A stretch of DNA of 64,000 nucleotides, from the NCBI RefSeq assembly GCF_008830225.1, contig NZ_WAIE01000003.1:62001-126000 (forward strand), given 5' to 3'. Each line of letters opens with the position of its first letter. Position 1 is the stretch's first letter. This document shows, piece after piece, positions 7,714 through 16,960 of this stretch. The notes beneath the pieces were generated by a model. It saw only the letters and a program-made list of their open reading frames with translations. It made no database searches and was not told the DNA's origin. Made by a program: the position numbers and the translations under genes. This DNA is from Pseudodesulfovibrio senegalensis (lineage in GTDB: Bacteria; Desulfobacterota; Desulfovibrionia; Desulfovibrionales; Desulfovibrionaceae).

Positions 7714-9411
7714 ATGAGCGCACAACTGGCAGATGCCGTGTTGCGGCGTTTCGATTCGCTGGAACGGGAGCGCACGCCGTGGGTTCCGGTCTGGAAGGAA
7801 TTGGCGGAGTACATGCTGCCGCGCAAGAACGGACGGTCCATGGACGGGGTCACCGCCGCCCTGCCCGGCGACGAGCGCATCTATGATTCCACGCCGCTGA
7901 ACGCGCTGGAGCTTCTGGCCTCGGCTCTGGGCGGCTTGCTGACCAGCCCGTGCCAGCCGTGGTTCGAGTTGCGGGCGCGGCCCGGCCTTGAAGCCGGGGA
8001 GTCGCCCCAGGTCAGGGCCTTTCTGGCCGATGCCCGCGAACGCATGGCGCGCGCCTTCAATGACGACGACACCGGGTTTCAGGCCCACATCCATGAGTTG
8101 TATCTGGACGTGGCTTTGCTCGGCACCGGGGTCATGTACGTGGAGTCGGACCCGCAGACCGTGGTGCGTTTTGCGTCCCGTCCCTTGGGCGAGGTGCGCG
8201 TGGCCGAATCCGCGCGGGGCATGGTGGACACCGTGTTCCGCAAGTACGAGCTGACCGTGCGGCAGGCCGTGGCCGAATGGGGCGAGGCCTGCTCATCGGA
8301 GCTGGTGGCGCGTCTGGCCGAGCACCCGGACGATTCGGTGGAGATCGTGCACGCGGTGTTTCCGCGCCGGGACCGTGACCCCGGAGGCGTGGGCGTGGCC
8401 CATTTTCCGTGGGCCTGCGTGTATCTGGAGGCGCAGACCCGGCACGTGCTTGAGGAATCCGGGTATCTGGAAATGCCTTTCATGGTGCCGCGCTGGGCCA
8501 AGGCCTCGGGTGACGTGTATGGCCGCGGGCCGGGTTTGACCGCGCTTTCGGACGTGCGCGTACTCAACGCCATGTCGCGCACCGCGCTCATGGCCGCGGA
8601 AAAGATGAGCGATCCGCCCCTGATGGTGCCGGACGACGGTTTTCTCGGCCCGGTGCGTTCCGGTCCGGGGGGGCTGTCCTATTACCGGGCCGGTTCGCCG
8701 GACCGCATCGAGCCGCTGCCCGTGCGCTGCGACCTGCATGCGGCCGAAACCATGATGGCCCAGCGCAGGGAGGCCATCCGGCGTATCTTCCTCAACGACC
8801 AGTTGCGCACCGAGGACGGCCCGGCCATGTCCGCCACCGAGGCGGTCATCCGGCAGGGCGAGCGGTTGCGCGTGCTCGGTCCGGTGTTGGGCCGTTTGCA
8901 GACCGAACTGCTCGGGCCGCTGGTGCAGCGGGTATTCATGGTTATGCTGCGCGCCGGGGCCTTGCCGCCGTTGCCCCAAGGCCTGTCCGCCACGGACATC
9001 TGCGTGCGCCACAGCTCGGTGGTGGGCCGCGCCCAGCGCGAGTACGAGGCCCAGGGCCTTGCCCGGGTCATGGAGTATGTGACGCCGCTGGCCGGTGCGG
9101 ACGAGTCGGTCATGGACAACTTCGACACGGACCGGGTGGCCCGCCATGCCGCGGACCTGTTCGGTGTGCCCGTGGACCTGCTGCGTTCGCAACAGGATGT
9201 GGCGGCCATGCGCCATGACCGTCGGCAACAGTCGGAGCAGGAGCGCTCGGCGGCCATTATCGACAGACTGGCCGGGCTGGCCCATACCCTTTCGCAAACC
9301 AAAACCGACGGTCCCAACGCCCTGACCGAGCTGGCCGGCCTTCTGGCCGCCGTTGTTCCGGACTCCGGTGCGCAGGAACCGCAGGAGGAGAATCATGCAG
9401 GAGACGGTTGA
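7714..9411 (+). CDS. phage head-to-tail connector (portal) protein
   Basis: 565 residues. The opening (LRRFDSLERERTPWVPVWKE, then LAEYMLPRKN) is the signature of the podoviral head-tail connecting protein family (T7 gp8-like, PF12236): an R...L..eR.pW...W.El..Y..P pattern. Further family features are DSTPLNALELLASALGGLLT (about 59-78) and the DQLRTEDGPAMSATEAVIRQ segment (about 364-383), the usual conserved motif before the C-terminal helical barrel. It forms the dodecameric ring through which DNA enters and leaves the capsid. The length matches the family. The stop overlaps the next gene. It appears intact. Confidence 0.92.
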   Translation: MSAQLADAVLRRFDSLERERTPWVPVWKELAEYMLPRKNGRSMDGVTAALPGDERIYDSTPLNALELLASALGGLLTSPCQPWFELRARPGLEAGESPQVRAFLADARERMARAFNDDDTGFQAHIHELYLDVALLGTGVMYVESDPQTVVRFASRPLGEVRVAESARGMVDTVFRKYELTVRQAVAEWGEACSSELVARLAEHPDDSVEIVHAVFPRRDRDPGGVGVAHFPWACVYLEAQTRHVLEESGYLEMPFMVPRWAKASGDVYGRGPGLTALSDVRVLNAMSRTALMAAEKMSDPPLMVPDDGFLGPVRSGPGGLSYYRAGSPDRIEPLPVRCDLHAAETMMAQRREAIRRIFLNDQLRTEDGPAMSATEAVIRQGERLRVLGPVLGRLQTELLGPLVQRVFMVMLRAGALPPLPQGLSATDICVRHSSVVGRAQREYEAQGLARVMEYVTPLAGADESVMDNFDTDRVARHAADLFGVPVDLLRSQQDVAAMRHDRRQQSEQERSAAIIDRLAGLAHTLSQTKTDGPNALTELAGLLAAVVPDSGAQEPQEENHAGDG

Positions 9412-9628
9412 GCTGCATCGCGCCTATCGGCGCGCGCTGGACAACGAGGACGGCCGAAGAGTGCTGCACGATCTGGAACAGCGGGGCTGCCTTGCGCGCT
9501 CCACTTTTTCCACGGATCCGGGCCGCACTTTCTACAACGAGGGCAGGCGCAGCATGGTGCTGCACGTGCGGCACATGTTGGACGAGAATAACTTTAAGGA
9601 ACTCATGGAGAAGAAACGCCATGGCTGA
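9395..9628 (+). CDS. Bbp19-like phage protein
   Basis: 77 residues; the ATG at 9395 is preceded by AGGAGGAG and lies inside the last codons of the portal gene (17-base overlap in another frame). The pattern GRRVLHDLEQRGCL (about 17-30), then TFSTDPGRTFYNEGRRS, then a hydrophobic strand, matches the small Bbp19-like domain found between portal and scaffold genes of BPP-1-type podoviruses. The exact role in the virion is not known to me. The scaffold gene starts before its stop (8-base overlap), so portal, this gene and scaffold are translationally linked. Confidence 0.75.
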   Translation: MQETVELHRAYRRALDNEDGRRVLHDLEQRGCLARSTFSTDPGRTFYNEGRRSMVLHVRHMLDENNFKELMEKKRHG

Positions 9629-10451
9629 ACACAAAACAGTGAATACGGACTGGCGCAGGAGTCTGCCCGCAGAGTGGACCGTGCCGTGCACGGGCGAGGA
9701 CGGGGGCTGCCGCGACATTCCCCTGCGCGAGCACCCGGCGCTTGCCAAGTATGCGAGCAAGGACGAGGCGGTCAAGGCCTTGGTGCATGCCCAGCGCATG
9801 CTGGGCCGCAGGCCCGAGGGGTATGTGCGCGTGCCCGAATCGGGCGAGGACGCGGATCAGTGGGAAGAACTCTGGACCGCGCTCGGCCGCCCGGAATCCC
9901 CGGACAAATACGCCATGCCCGAACTGGAACTGCCCGAGGGCATGGCCGTGGACGAGTCGTTTCTGGCTGAATTTGCGCAGACCGCGCACGGCTTGGGCCT
10001 GAGCAGTGATCAGGCCGCCGGGCTGTACGGCTGGTTCGTGCCCCGCGTGGTGGAGCTGGACCGCGAGACCGGCCAGGCCGCCGAGGAATTGCGGCACAGC
10101 GAGTTCGAGGCCCTGCGCGGCCAGCACATGGGCCGGACCTCGGACGTGCTGGAGCGTGCTCTGCAGTCGGCCCGCGCCATTGGCGGGGACGGGCTGGTGC
10201 AGGCCTTGGACGAGACCGGAGCCGGGGACCGCGCCGCCGTGATCAGCGCGTTTGCGCGGCTGGCGCCGCTGGTGCTGGAGGGGCGTTTTCGCAACGAGCG
10301 CGCGGCCTCGGGCGTGCCGTTGGACCGTGCGCAGCTGGAGGCCATGATGCGCGACCCGCGCTATCACGATCCGCTGGAGCGCGATCCCGAGTGGGTGCGG
10401 CGCATCGAGGAGGGCTTTCAGACCCTGTATCCCGGTGCAAAGAAACGGTAG
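9621..10451 (+). CDS. phage capsid assembly scaffolding protein
   Basis: 276 residues, acidic and almost wholly helical, with no Cys-rich or membrane region. The N-terminal part contains ALAKYASKDEAVKALVHAQ and GRRPEGYVRVPE, followed by ALGRPESPDKYAMPE; this 'length of A..K/..vP.e' and 'GrPesPdkY' pattern is characteristic of podoviral scaffold/capsid-assembly proteins. The C-terminus (DPRYHDPLERDPEWVRRIEE) resembles the capsid-binding helix of such scaffolds. Scaffolds template procapsid assembly and then leave. It is the last gene of block one, followed by a strong terminator at 10474-10506. Confidence 0.8.
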   Translation: MAEHKTVNTDWRRSLPAEWTVPCTGEDGGCRDIPLREHPALAKYASKDEAVKALVHAQRMLGRRPEGYVRVPESGEDADQWEELWTALGRPESPDKYAMPELELPEGMAVDESFLAEFAQTAHGLGLSSDQAAGLYGWFVPRVVELDRETGQAAEELRHSEFEALRGQHMGRTSDVLERALQSARAIGGDGLVQALDETGAGDRAAVISAFARLAPLVLEGRFRNERAASGVPLDRAQLEAMMRDPRYHDPLERDPEWVRRIEEGFQTLYPGAKKR

Positions 10452-10473
10452 TTTCGTTTATTTGATCTATTGG

Positions 10474-10506
10474 CGCGGCATGTCCGAAAGGGCGTGCCGC
10501 GTTTTT
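10474..10506 (+). terminator. rho-independent terminator after the scaffold gene
   Basis: Arms CGCGGCA (10474-10480) and TGCCGCG (10495-10501) followed by a run of five T. It closes the first phage block; the next gene is convergent. Confidence 0.75.
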
Positions 10507-10562
10507 CGTGGCTTGTACCGTCTTGCGCATGGAAAGCGGCAGGAACCCGGAGAGCAATGCCG

Positions 10563-11897
10563 CTAGAATCCGTAGCGCATGTATTCCTTGTCCAGCCGGT
10601 TGATGAGCTGCACGTAACGGTACGCGCCCTTGATCTGTGCATCCTCAATGAGCTTGTAGCCTTTTTTCCGGCAGGCCGGGCAGGCGCTCTGCGGAATTTC
10701 CACCCCGAGACACAGGGGATTGTTGCTGGAGCGCGATTCGCAGGAGAGCAGGCCCCGGCAATGGTCACACAGGTACAGGGTTTCGGTCTGGGCCTCGGTG
10801 ATGCCGTCCGTATCGTAGAAGATGTCCTTGTGCCGGATGGCACGGTCGCCCGCGATCACGCCCTGCGCGGATTTTTCCGAGCCGTCAAAGGGCGGCGGAT
10901 TGAAATATATCTGTGGGAGCACATCGCAAAGCTGTTCGATGTAGGCCGTGGTCCGTGCGTCCTGCTTCCATTTTTCCGGGGTGTAGTCCGGTTCGCGCAC
11001 ATGGCTGAAATCGGCCCCGGCCATGGCCAGACAGATGCCCAGGTTCAGGTAGGGCAGCGCGCCCTGAATGGCGTATCCGCCTTCGAGCACGGCGATGTCC
11101 GGGTTGAGCATGCTGTTGAGCTTGGCATAGCCCTGTGCGGAAACGTTCATGTTGGTGATGGGGTCGGAATAGTGGTTGTCCTGCCCCGCGGAATTGATGA
11201 TCAGGTCCGGCTTGAAGTCCTCGAGGATGGGCAGCACGATGCGTTCCACGGCCATGAGGTAGCCTTCGTCCGAGGTGTTGGGCGGCAGGGGAATGTTCAG
11301 GGTGCGGCCCAGCGCCGACGGCCCGCCCATGTCCTTCGGGAAGCCCGTGCCCGGGAACAGGGTGCGCCCATCCTGATGCAGGGAGATGAACAGGGTGTCC
11401 GGGTCATGCCAGTATATGTCCTGCGTGCCGTCGCCGTGGTGGCAGTCCGTGTCCACGATGGCCACGCGTTTGGGCCCGTAATGCTCGCGTATCCATTCGA
11501 TCATCACGGCTTCGATGTTGATGTTGCAGAACCCGCGCGAGCCGTGCACCACCTTCATGGCGTGGTGTCCGGGCGGGCGCACGATGGCAAAGCTGCGGTC
11601 GCGCTCGCCTTCCATGACCAGTTGCGCGGCGCGGATGGCCCCGCCTGCGGAGACGAGGTGCGAGCGGGTGACAACGGACTGGGGTTCCGGAAAACAGAAA
11701 TGCACGCGCTCCACGTCCTCGATGTCGGCCACCAGCGGTTTGTATTCCGCGATGCCCTCCATGTCGAAAAGCCCTTCCTCGCGCAGTTGGTCCTGCGTGT
11801 AGAGCAGGCGTTCCTCGCGTTCCGGGTGCGTGGGCGAGATGGCCCAGTCGAATGCCGGGAAAAAGATGATGCCGAGGGATTTTTCGGATTTGAGCAT
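10563..11897 (-). CDS. histone-deacetylase-family (HDAC/AcuC-like) deacetylase with C-terminal zinc-ribbon-like tail
   Basis: 444 residues. The family core is clear: RPPGHHA (about 107-113) and the metal site region DTDCHHGDGTQDIYW (about 148-162), with later conserved GQDNHYSDP and LEGGYA segments. These zinc enzymes remove acetyl groups from acetylated lysines or small acetylated amines; the substrate here cannot be read from sequence. Residues about 380-425 add CDHC...CPAC, two Cys pairs suggesting a structural zinc ribbon, which is not part of the catalytic domain and is unusual. The gene starts 11 bases after the stop of the HyuA-like gene upstream, so the two form an operon. Confidence 0.85.
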   Translation of the reverse strand: MLKSEKSLGIIFFPAFDWAISPTHPEREERLLYTQDQLREEGLFDMEGIAEYKPLVADIEDVERVHFCFPEPQSVVTRSHLVSAGGAIRAAQLVMEGERDRSFAIVRPPGHHAMKVVHGSRGFCNINIEAVMIEWIREHYGPKRVAIVDTDCHHGDGTQDIYWHDPDTLFISLHQDGRTLFPGTGFPKDMGGPSALGRTLNIPLPPNTSDEGYLMAVERIVLPILEDFKPDLIINSAGQDNHYSDPITNMNVSAQGYAKLNSMLNPDIAVLEGGYAIQGALPYLNLGICLAMAGADFSHVREPDYTPEKWKQDARTTAYIEQLCDVLPQIYFNPPPFDGSEKSAQGVIAGDRAIRHKDIFYDTDGITEAQTETLYLCDHCRGLLSCESRSSNNPLCLGVEIPQSACPACRKKGYKLIEDAQIKGAYRYVQLINRLDKEYMRYGF

Positions 11898-11908
11898 GGG
11901 TATGGTTC

Positions 11909-13609
11909 CTATGAGGCCATGGTGCGGACCACGCCGGGGCGCACCTGGCTTTTGACGCGAATGTTGCGGCCCACGGTGTCGTAGCCCTTGACCATGTTGA
12001 AGGTCGAAGCCTCGGTGACCTGGGCCTTGTCCGGTTCAAGGTACACGCCGAGCTTGTCCAGATGGATGATCAGGTTGTTGACCGCGTCTTCGCGGGCGTT
12101 GTCCAGCGTATAGGAAGTGGGGATGTTTTCGCGGTAGGACAGGGACGGGATGAACAGCACGTGCCGTTCCGTGTCCGCAAAGAGTTCCAGTTCCCACGTG
12201 GTGCGGGTCAGGGCCGCGCCGATGGCGTTGGCCACCCCGAAGTTGGACGGCACTTCCGTGGACAGCTTGAAGCGCTGGAACATGTGGTCCTTGAGGGCCT
12301 GTGCCGGGCCGCCCACAACGTATACCTTGCGCGGGATCACGCGTTTGCCTTCCAGCAGTTCGTGGATGGTGTACACGGGTTTGGAGTTGATGTCGTGGAC
12401 CAGTTCGCCCGTGGCCTTGTGGATGGCTGTGGCGGCGGCTTCTATGGCGCGCTGTGCCAGCAGGGCGGCGGGCATGGTGTGTTCGGCGGCGAATTGTTCC
12501 AGTGCCCGGCGCGAGGCGTTCACGTCGCCCAGCTCGCAGTCCCCGGTCATGTTCAGGGCGTCCGTGAGCGTTGGGTGGGTGCCGCCCATGCAGGCGGACG
12601 GGCCGAGCCTGCGGGGTCCCACGCGCACGTCCTCGCCCAGCATGGTGATGGCGGAATCACCGCCCACGCCGATGGAGCGGACCTTGAGCGCGCGCACCAG
12701 CGTGGGGTGCGAGCCGATGGCGATGCCGTCGCGCTCCACAAGGGGGGCGCCTCCGGCAAAGACCGCGATGTCCGTGGTGGTGCCGCCGATGTCCAGAATG
12801 ACCGAATCGTGCACCACGTCGCACAGGGCCACAATGCCCATGACGCTGGCCGCCGGGCCGGAAAAGATGGATTGCACGGGCATGGAACGCGAGGCCTCCA
12901 GCGGCATGGTGCCGCCGTCCGCCTTGAGCATGTTCACCCGCACGTGCCCCAGCCCCATGGCGGACAGGGATTCGGAAACCGCGGTGGCGAACTGGTTGTA
13001 GACCCGCCAGACCGCGCAGTTGAAATAGGCCGTGGCCAGACGGCGGGGGAAATTGAGCGTGCCGCCCAGTTCGTGGCCCATGGTCACGAAATCCGCGTTT
13101 TCGCATTCCGTGTCCGAGTCGCAGCGGCAGATGGTGCGGCGCATGAGGTTTTCGTGGCGCGGGTTGCGGGTGGAGAATTTGCCCACGGACGCAAACACGC
13201 GGATGTTGTTTTCGCGGCAGGCGTCCACGGCCCGCTGCACCTGCGACACGGGCAGGGCGCGCACCTCGTTGCCCCGGTGGTCGATGGACCCGTCCAGCAC
13301 GTGGAAATCGCGGCAGGGCCGGAAGTGGTGCGGATCGATGCCCGGCCCGGCGCTGACCAGCAGGCCCACGTCCTCGGTGCGGCCTTCCACGATGGCGTTG
13401 GTGGAAAGGGTGGTGGAAAGGTTGAGCTGGCGCACCCTGGTTCGGTTCACGTCCGCAAGGATGGTCTCAAGGGCCGCGTTCACGGAGGCGAGCAGGTTGT
13501 CGTGGTCCGTGGGCACCTTGCACGAAGCGGCCACGTCCACGCGGTCGTTTGTCAAATCCAGAGCCACGGCATCCGTGTGCGTGCCTCCGACGTCGATTCC
13601 AAGCAGCAT
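11909..13609 (-). CDS. hydantoinase/oxoprolinase HyuA-type protein
   Basis: 566 residues. The N-terminal phosphate-binding motif GIDVGGTHTDAV (4-15) and the second one ILDIGGTTTDIAVF (about 279-292) are the paired ATPase signatures of HyuA/oxoprolinase subunits, which use ATP to open cyclic amides such as hydantoins or 5-oxoproline. A GSHPTLVRALKVRSIGVGGDS stretch (quoted in part) is also typical. No HyuB partner gene is adjacent; instead it sits upstream of an HDAC-like deacetylase, suggesting a shared acylated or cyclic amide substrate. GGGAG lies upstream of the ATG. Substrate unknown. Confidence 0.85.
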   Translation of the reverse strand: MLLGIDVGGTHTDAVALDLTNDRVDVAASCKVPTDHDNLLASVNAALETILADVNRTRVRQLNLSTTLSTNAIVEGRTEDVGLLVSAGPGIDPHHFRPCRDFHVLDGSIDHRGNEVRALPVSQVQRAVDACRENNIRVFASVGKFSTRNPRHENLMRRTICRCDSDTECENADFVTMGHELGGTLNFPRRLATAYFNCAVWRVYNQFATAVSESLSAMGLGHVRVNMLKADGGTMPLEASRSMPVQSIFSGPAASVMGIVALCDVVHDSVILDIGGTTTDIAVFAGGAPLVERDGIAIGSHPTLVRALKVRSIGVGGDSAITMLGEDVRVGPRRLGPSACMGGTHPTLTDALNMTGDCELGDVNASRRALEQFAAEHTMPAALLAQRAIEAAATAIHKATGELVHDINSKPVYTIHELLEGKRVIPRKVYVVGGPAQALKDHMFQRFKLSTEVPSNFGVANAIGAALTRTTWELELFADTERHVLFIPSLSYRENIPTSYTLDNAREDAVNNLIIHLDKLGVYLEPDKAQVTEASTFNMVKGYDTVGRNIRVKSQVRPGVVRTMAS

Positions 13610-13891
13610 GCGATCTCCCGGTATTTCAATGTGCCAATGCGGTTTTTTACCACCCGGACCATGACAGCGTCCATGCGCAATCCGGCCAACGGCACGATTT
13701 CATCGGGGAATGGTCGACGGCTGAGCCGCAAGGAGCAAAAAAGGCCGGAAAAGCGGCGCACGCCATGGCGAGAATGTTCCATGCGCATTGACGAGACAAT
13801 GCCGGGCATGTATAGGCGGGGAGTGTATTCGTCCGTTTTTTGGGGAATTTGTGCGGACGGAGCTTCAAACAAACATTCCAAGTGGGTCCTT

Positions 13892-15184
13892 GTGGCACGA
13901 TTCGATTTGCAACGCATTGTCGCGCTGTCCGTTCTGGCGGTTTGCCTGTGGGCGACAGGCTCGGCCGTTGCCGCGGACAAGCCGTATCCGTTCACCGACC
14001 CGTACAAGGCCACTGTTTTCGGCACCCCGCCGGATATCATGTATCCGGTGCAGCCCGTGCCCCGGGTCTCCATGCGCAGCTTCGAGGTGGAATCCCGCCC
14101 TGTTCCCGATGTGTTCTGGTATGCGGACGAGTTGGAATATTCCGTTGCCCTGCAGAGAAAGCCCGCCCCGCTCATGTTCCTGATCGCCGGAACCGGCGCG
14201 GACCACGACGCGGGCAAGATGCGTTTTTTGCGCGCCCTGTTTTATGAAGCAGGCTATCATGTGGCCTGCCTGAGCTCGCCCACACACTACAATTTCATTG
14301 TTAGCGCCTCGCGGCACGCCGCCGCCGGATACGTGCCCCACGACGTGGAAGACCTGTACCGGGTCATGCGCTGGGTGGCTGAAGACGTTCGGGACGATGC
14401 CGAAGTGACCGGCTACAGCGTGGCCGGGTACAGCCTCGGCGGCATGCACTCCGCGTTTCTGGCCCGTATGGACAGTGAAGAAAAACACTTCAATTTCGAC
14501 AAGGTCCTGATGCTCAACCCGGCCGTGAACCTCTACGGCTCTGCATTGCGTTTCGATTCCTGGCTGGACCCGAACAATACGGGCGGCAAGACCGTGATGG
14601 AAGTCATGGACGAGTTCTACCGCCAGTTTGCGGAGTTCTACAAGACGCGGGAAATCGAATCGCTGGACAGCGAAGTGCTCTACCAGCTTTCGCAGTATGT
14701 GGACGCCTCGGAAGCGGACTTCAAGATTCTCATCGGCACGTCGTTCCGGGTCACGGCCGCATCCATGATTTTCACCTCGGATGTCTGTCTCAGCGCCGGA
14801 TACGTTGTTCCGTCCGACACCTTCCTGACCACGACCGACCCGTTGCTCCCGTATTTCACGGCCGCTTCCAAGCTGACGTTTGAGCAGTATTTCGAGGAAT
14901 ACCTGTATCCGTACCTGCGGTATCTGGGGCCGCCCATGACCGAAGGCGAGGCCATCTACAACTGCAGCCTCATGAGCATCGAGGAGTACCTGCGGTCGGC
15001 AGAGAACATCTACGTGGTGGGCAACCTCGACGATCCCATCCTGAGCGGCGACGAAGTGAAATTTTTGCAGGACGTGTTCGGGGACAAGGCCTATTTCTTT
15101 GAACACGGCGGCCACTGCGGCAACATGATGTATGCGCCATATGTACGGCGTATGCTTGAATTCACGGGCGAGGTGCAGCAATGA
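13892..15184 (+). CDS. exported alpha/beta-hydrolase coupled to mlaA
   Basis: About 430 residues if read from the GTG at 13892; the start is uncertain because no clear ribosome site is present, and an ATG at 13807 is an alternative. A signal peptide is evident (IVALSVLAVCLWATGSAVAA, cleaved before DKPYP). The body has the alpha/beta-hydrolase plan: an early strand/turn MFLIAGTGADHDAG, the nucleophile elbow GYSLGG with Ser, and a late acidic residue and His (FFEHGGHCG). It is probably a periplasmic esterase or lipase. The stop overlaps the mlaA start by ATGA, so it is translated with the lipid-trafficking lipoprotein and may act on envelope lipids (inference). The 282 bases before it hold no gene. 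Confidence 0.75.
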   Translation: MARFDLQRIVALSVLAVCLWATGSAVAADKPYPFTDPYKATVFGTPPDIMYPVQPVPRVSMRSFEVESRPVPDVFWYADELEYSVALQRKPAPLMFLIAGTGADHDAGKMRFLRALFYEAGYHVACLSSPTHYNFIVSASRHAAAGYVPHDVEDLYRVMRWVAEDVRDDAEVTGYSVAGYSLGGMHSAFLARMDSEEKHFNFDKVLMLNPAVNLYGSALRFDSWLDPNNTGGKTVMEVMDEFYRQFAEFYKTREIESLDSEVLYQLSQYVDASEADFKILIGTSFRVTAASMIFTSDVCLSAGYVVPSDTFLTTTDPLLPYFTAASKLTFEQYFEEYLYPYLRYLGPPMTEGEAIYNCSLMSIEEYLRSAENIYVVGNLDDPILSGDEVKFLQDVFGDKAYFFEHGGHCGNMMYAPYVRRMLEFTGEVQQ

Positions 15185-15978
15185 TCAATGCCGTTGTTCG
15201 TATCGCCGCGCTCGGTTGCCTGCTGATGACGCTGTGCGCCTGCGTGACCACCAAAGTGGCCCCGGAACTGACGCTGGACGACAGGAGCTTCCGCACGCAG
15301 GTGAGCCATGCGCCGTCGCCCGAGGAGATCACCTACGCCACCGAGGATTCCTACATTGGCGTGGACGATCCCCTGCACAAGTTCAACCGCACCATGTACG
15401 CGTTCAACTCCCGGTTCGACACCTACGTGTTTCTGCCCGCGGTTTCCGTGTACGAGGCCGTGTTCATCCCGCCCCTGCGCAAGGGTATTTCCAACAGCAT
15501 CGACAACCTCAACGAGGTGCCCAACTTCGTGAACTCCGTGCTGCAGGCCAAGCCCGAGCGTGCCTTCAAGGTGCTGGGGCGTTTTCTGGTCAACTCCACG
15601 CTGGGCGTGCTGGGCCTCTTTGACGTGGCCACGGAGATGGGCATTGACCGGCGCAAGGAAGATTTCGGCCAGACCCTCGGGGTCTGGGGCGTCGACGACG
15701 GCCCGTATCTGGTGCTGCCGGTTCTCGGGCCTTCCAACGTGCGCGACACCGCAGGGCTGGTGGGTGACTACTTCATCACCTACTACGAGATGGAAGCCAT
15801 TTACGACGTTGCGGACGTGGAAGACAGGGACACGGCCCGCAACGTGAACACGGGCGTGCGCGCCCTGAACGCGCGGTCCACCACGCCGTTCCGCTATTAT
15901 TCCACGGACACGCCGTTCGAGTACGAATTCGTGCGCTTCCTGTACACCAAGAAGCGTGAGCTGGACGTAGAACGCTAG
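15181..15978 (+). CDS. mlaA: MlaA (VacJ) outer-membrane lipid-asymmetry lipoprotein
   Basis: 265 residues. The lipoprotein signal ends in LCAC (Cys 21 would be lipidated). The VacJ family core follows: DPLHKFNRTMYAFN (about 63-76), then IPPLRKGISNSIDNLNEVP and GRFLVNSTLGVLGLFD, and later DFGQTLGVWGVDDGPYLVLP. MlaA sits in the outer membrane with porin and removes mislocalised phospholipids from the outer leaflet. The length is normal. It is translationally coupled to the preceding alpha/beta-hydrolase. mlaBCDEF genes are not in this window. Confidence 0.92.
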   Translation: MINAVVRIAALGCLLMTLCACVTTKVAPELTLDDRSFRTQVSHAPSPEEITYATEDSYIGVDDPLHKFNRTMYAFNSRFDTYVFLPAVSVYEAVFIPPLRKGISNSIDNLNEVPNFVNSVLQAKPERAFKVLGRFLVNSTLGVLGLFDVATEMGIDRRKEDFGQTLGVWGVDDGPYLVLPVLGPSNVRDTAGLVGDYFITYYEMEAIYDVADVEDRDTARNVNTGVRALNARSTTPFRYYSTDTPFEYEFVRFLYTKKRELDVER

Positions 15979-16081
15979 CGGACGGTTTCCCCTTTCCCGT
16001 TTTGTTTTTTCGCAGGCAGCCGGACTCTTGGTGTCTTGGCCGTGTTCGCGGTCCGGAGCGGTTGCAAAGCCAAATGAAAAA

Positions 16082-16118
16082 CCCGGCGCGAGCATTGGCT
16101 GCGCCGGGCGGAATCGTT
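16082..16118. terminator. bidirectional terminator between mlaA and xth
   Basis: Arms CCCGGCGC (16082-16089) and GCGCCGGG (16101-16108). On the minus strand the hairpin is followed by GTTTTTC, on the plus strand by CGGAATCGTTTT. It lies between convergent genes. Confidence 0.65.
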
Positions 16119-16156
16119 TTGAAGCCGCAGCAAGTCCGCGTTTGCCGGGGCGTCGG

Positions 16157-16924
16157 CTATATGTCGATCTCCACGCCGATGGGGCAGTGGTCCGAACCGA
16201 ACACGTCCGGCTCGATCCATGCGCGCGTGACCTTGTCCTTCAATTCATCGGAAACAAAGAAATAGTCGATGCGCCATCCCGCGTTGTTCTTGCGGGCGTT
16301 GAAGCGGTACGACCACCACGAATAGTGGTGCGGGCCGGGTTCGAACAGGCGGAAGGTATCCACGTATCCGTGCTCGATGAAGGTGTCGATCCATGCGCGT
16401 TCAACGGGCAGGAACCCGGAACGGTCCGCATTGGATTTGGGGTTCTTGAGGTCGATTTCCGTGTGCGCGGTGTTGAAGTCGCCGCCCACCACGATGGGCT
16501 TGGTCTGCCGCAGCTCTTCGGCGTGGCGCAGGAAGCTGTCGTAAAAGCCCATCTTGTACTCGAGGCGTTCGTCCGACATCTGGCCGTTGGGAAAATAGAT
16601 GTTGAAGAGGTGGAAATCCGGATATTCCAGATGCAGCACCCGGCCTTCGTCCCGGTATTGCGGGTCGGGCAGGCCCGTGTTCACGGCCAGCGGTTCGGGG
16701 TTGGCAAAACAAGCCACGCCCGAATAGCCTTTCTTTTTCTTGGACGAATTCCAGTAGTGGTGGGAAAAGGAGTCCGGCTCGCTGTCCTCTTGGGAAACCT
16801 GCGATTTTTCGGCCTTGGTTTCCTGCAGCATGACCACGTCGGCGCCGCAGGCATCCAGCCACGAGCGGAAATCCTTTTTGAGCACGGCCCGGTAGCCGTT
16901 GACGTTCCACGAGTAGATGATCAT
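16157..16924 (-). CDS. xth: exodeoxyribonuclease III (AP endonuclease)
   Basis: 255 residues from the start MIIYSWNVNG. Family motifs are complete: SWNVNGYRA (5-13), LQETKAE (metal-binding Glu), the YSGVACF loop, GGDFNTAHTEIDL (catalytic Asp and Asn), and the final SDHCPIGVEI with the catalytic His. The enzyme removes nucleotides 3' to 5' and nicks DNA at abasic sites in base-excision repair. The shorter start is preferred because GGGGA precedes it and homologues begin at this Met. Gene order relative to neighbours suggests a monocistronic unit. Confidence 0.92.
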   Translation of the reverse strand: MIIYSWNVNGYRAVLKKDFRSWLDACGADVVMLQETKAEKSQVSQEDSEPDSFSHHYWNSSKKKKGYSGVACFANPEPLAVNTGLPDPQYRDEGRVLHLEYPDFHLFNIYFPNGQMSDERLEYKMGFYDSFLRHAEELRQTKPIVVGGDFNTAHTEIDLKNPKSNADRSGFLPVERAWIDTFIEHGYVDTFRLFEPGPHHYSWWSYRFNARKNNAGWRIDYFFVSDELKDKVTRAWIEPDVFGSDHCPIGVEIDI

Positions 16925-16960
16925 GACCAATCCCCGGGATGCATGGTTCATTCATGAGCA

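Noticed and set aside
12062-13891. Very long + strand open frame running into the alpha/beta-hydrolase gene
   Set aside because: It is antisense to the HyuA gene and is only the high-GC shadow; the real gene starts near its signal peptide.
13892-13915. TGGCAC followed by TTTGC resembling a sigma-54 site
   Set aside because: The spacing between the two halves is wrong and it overlaps the start of a coding region.
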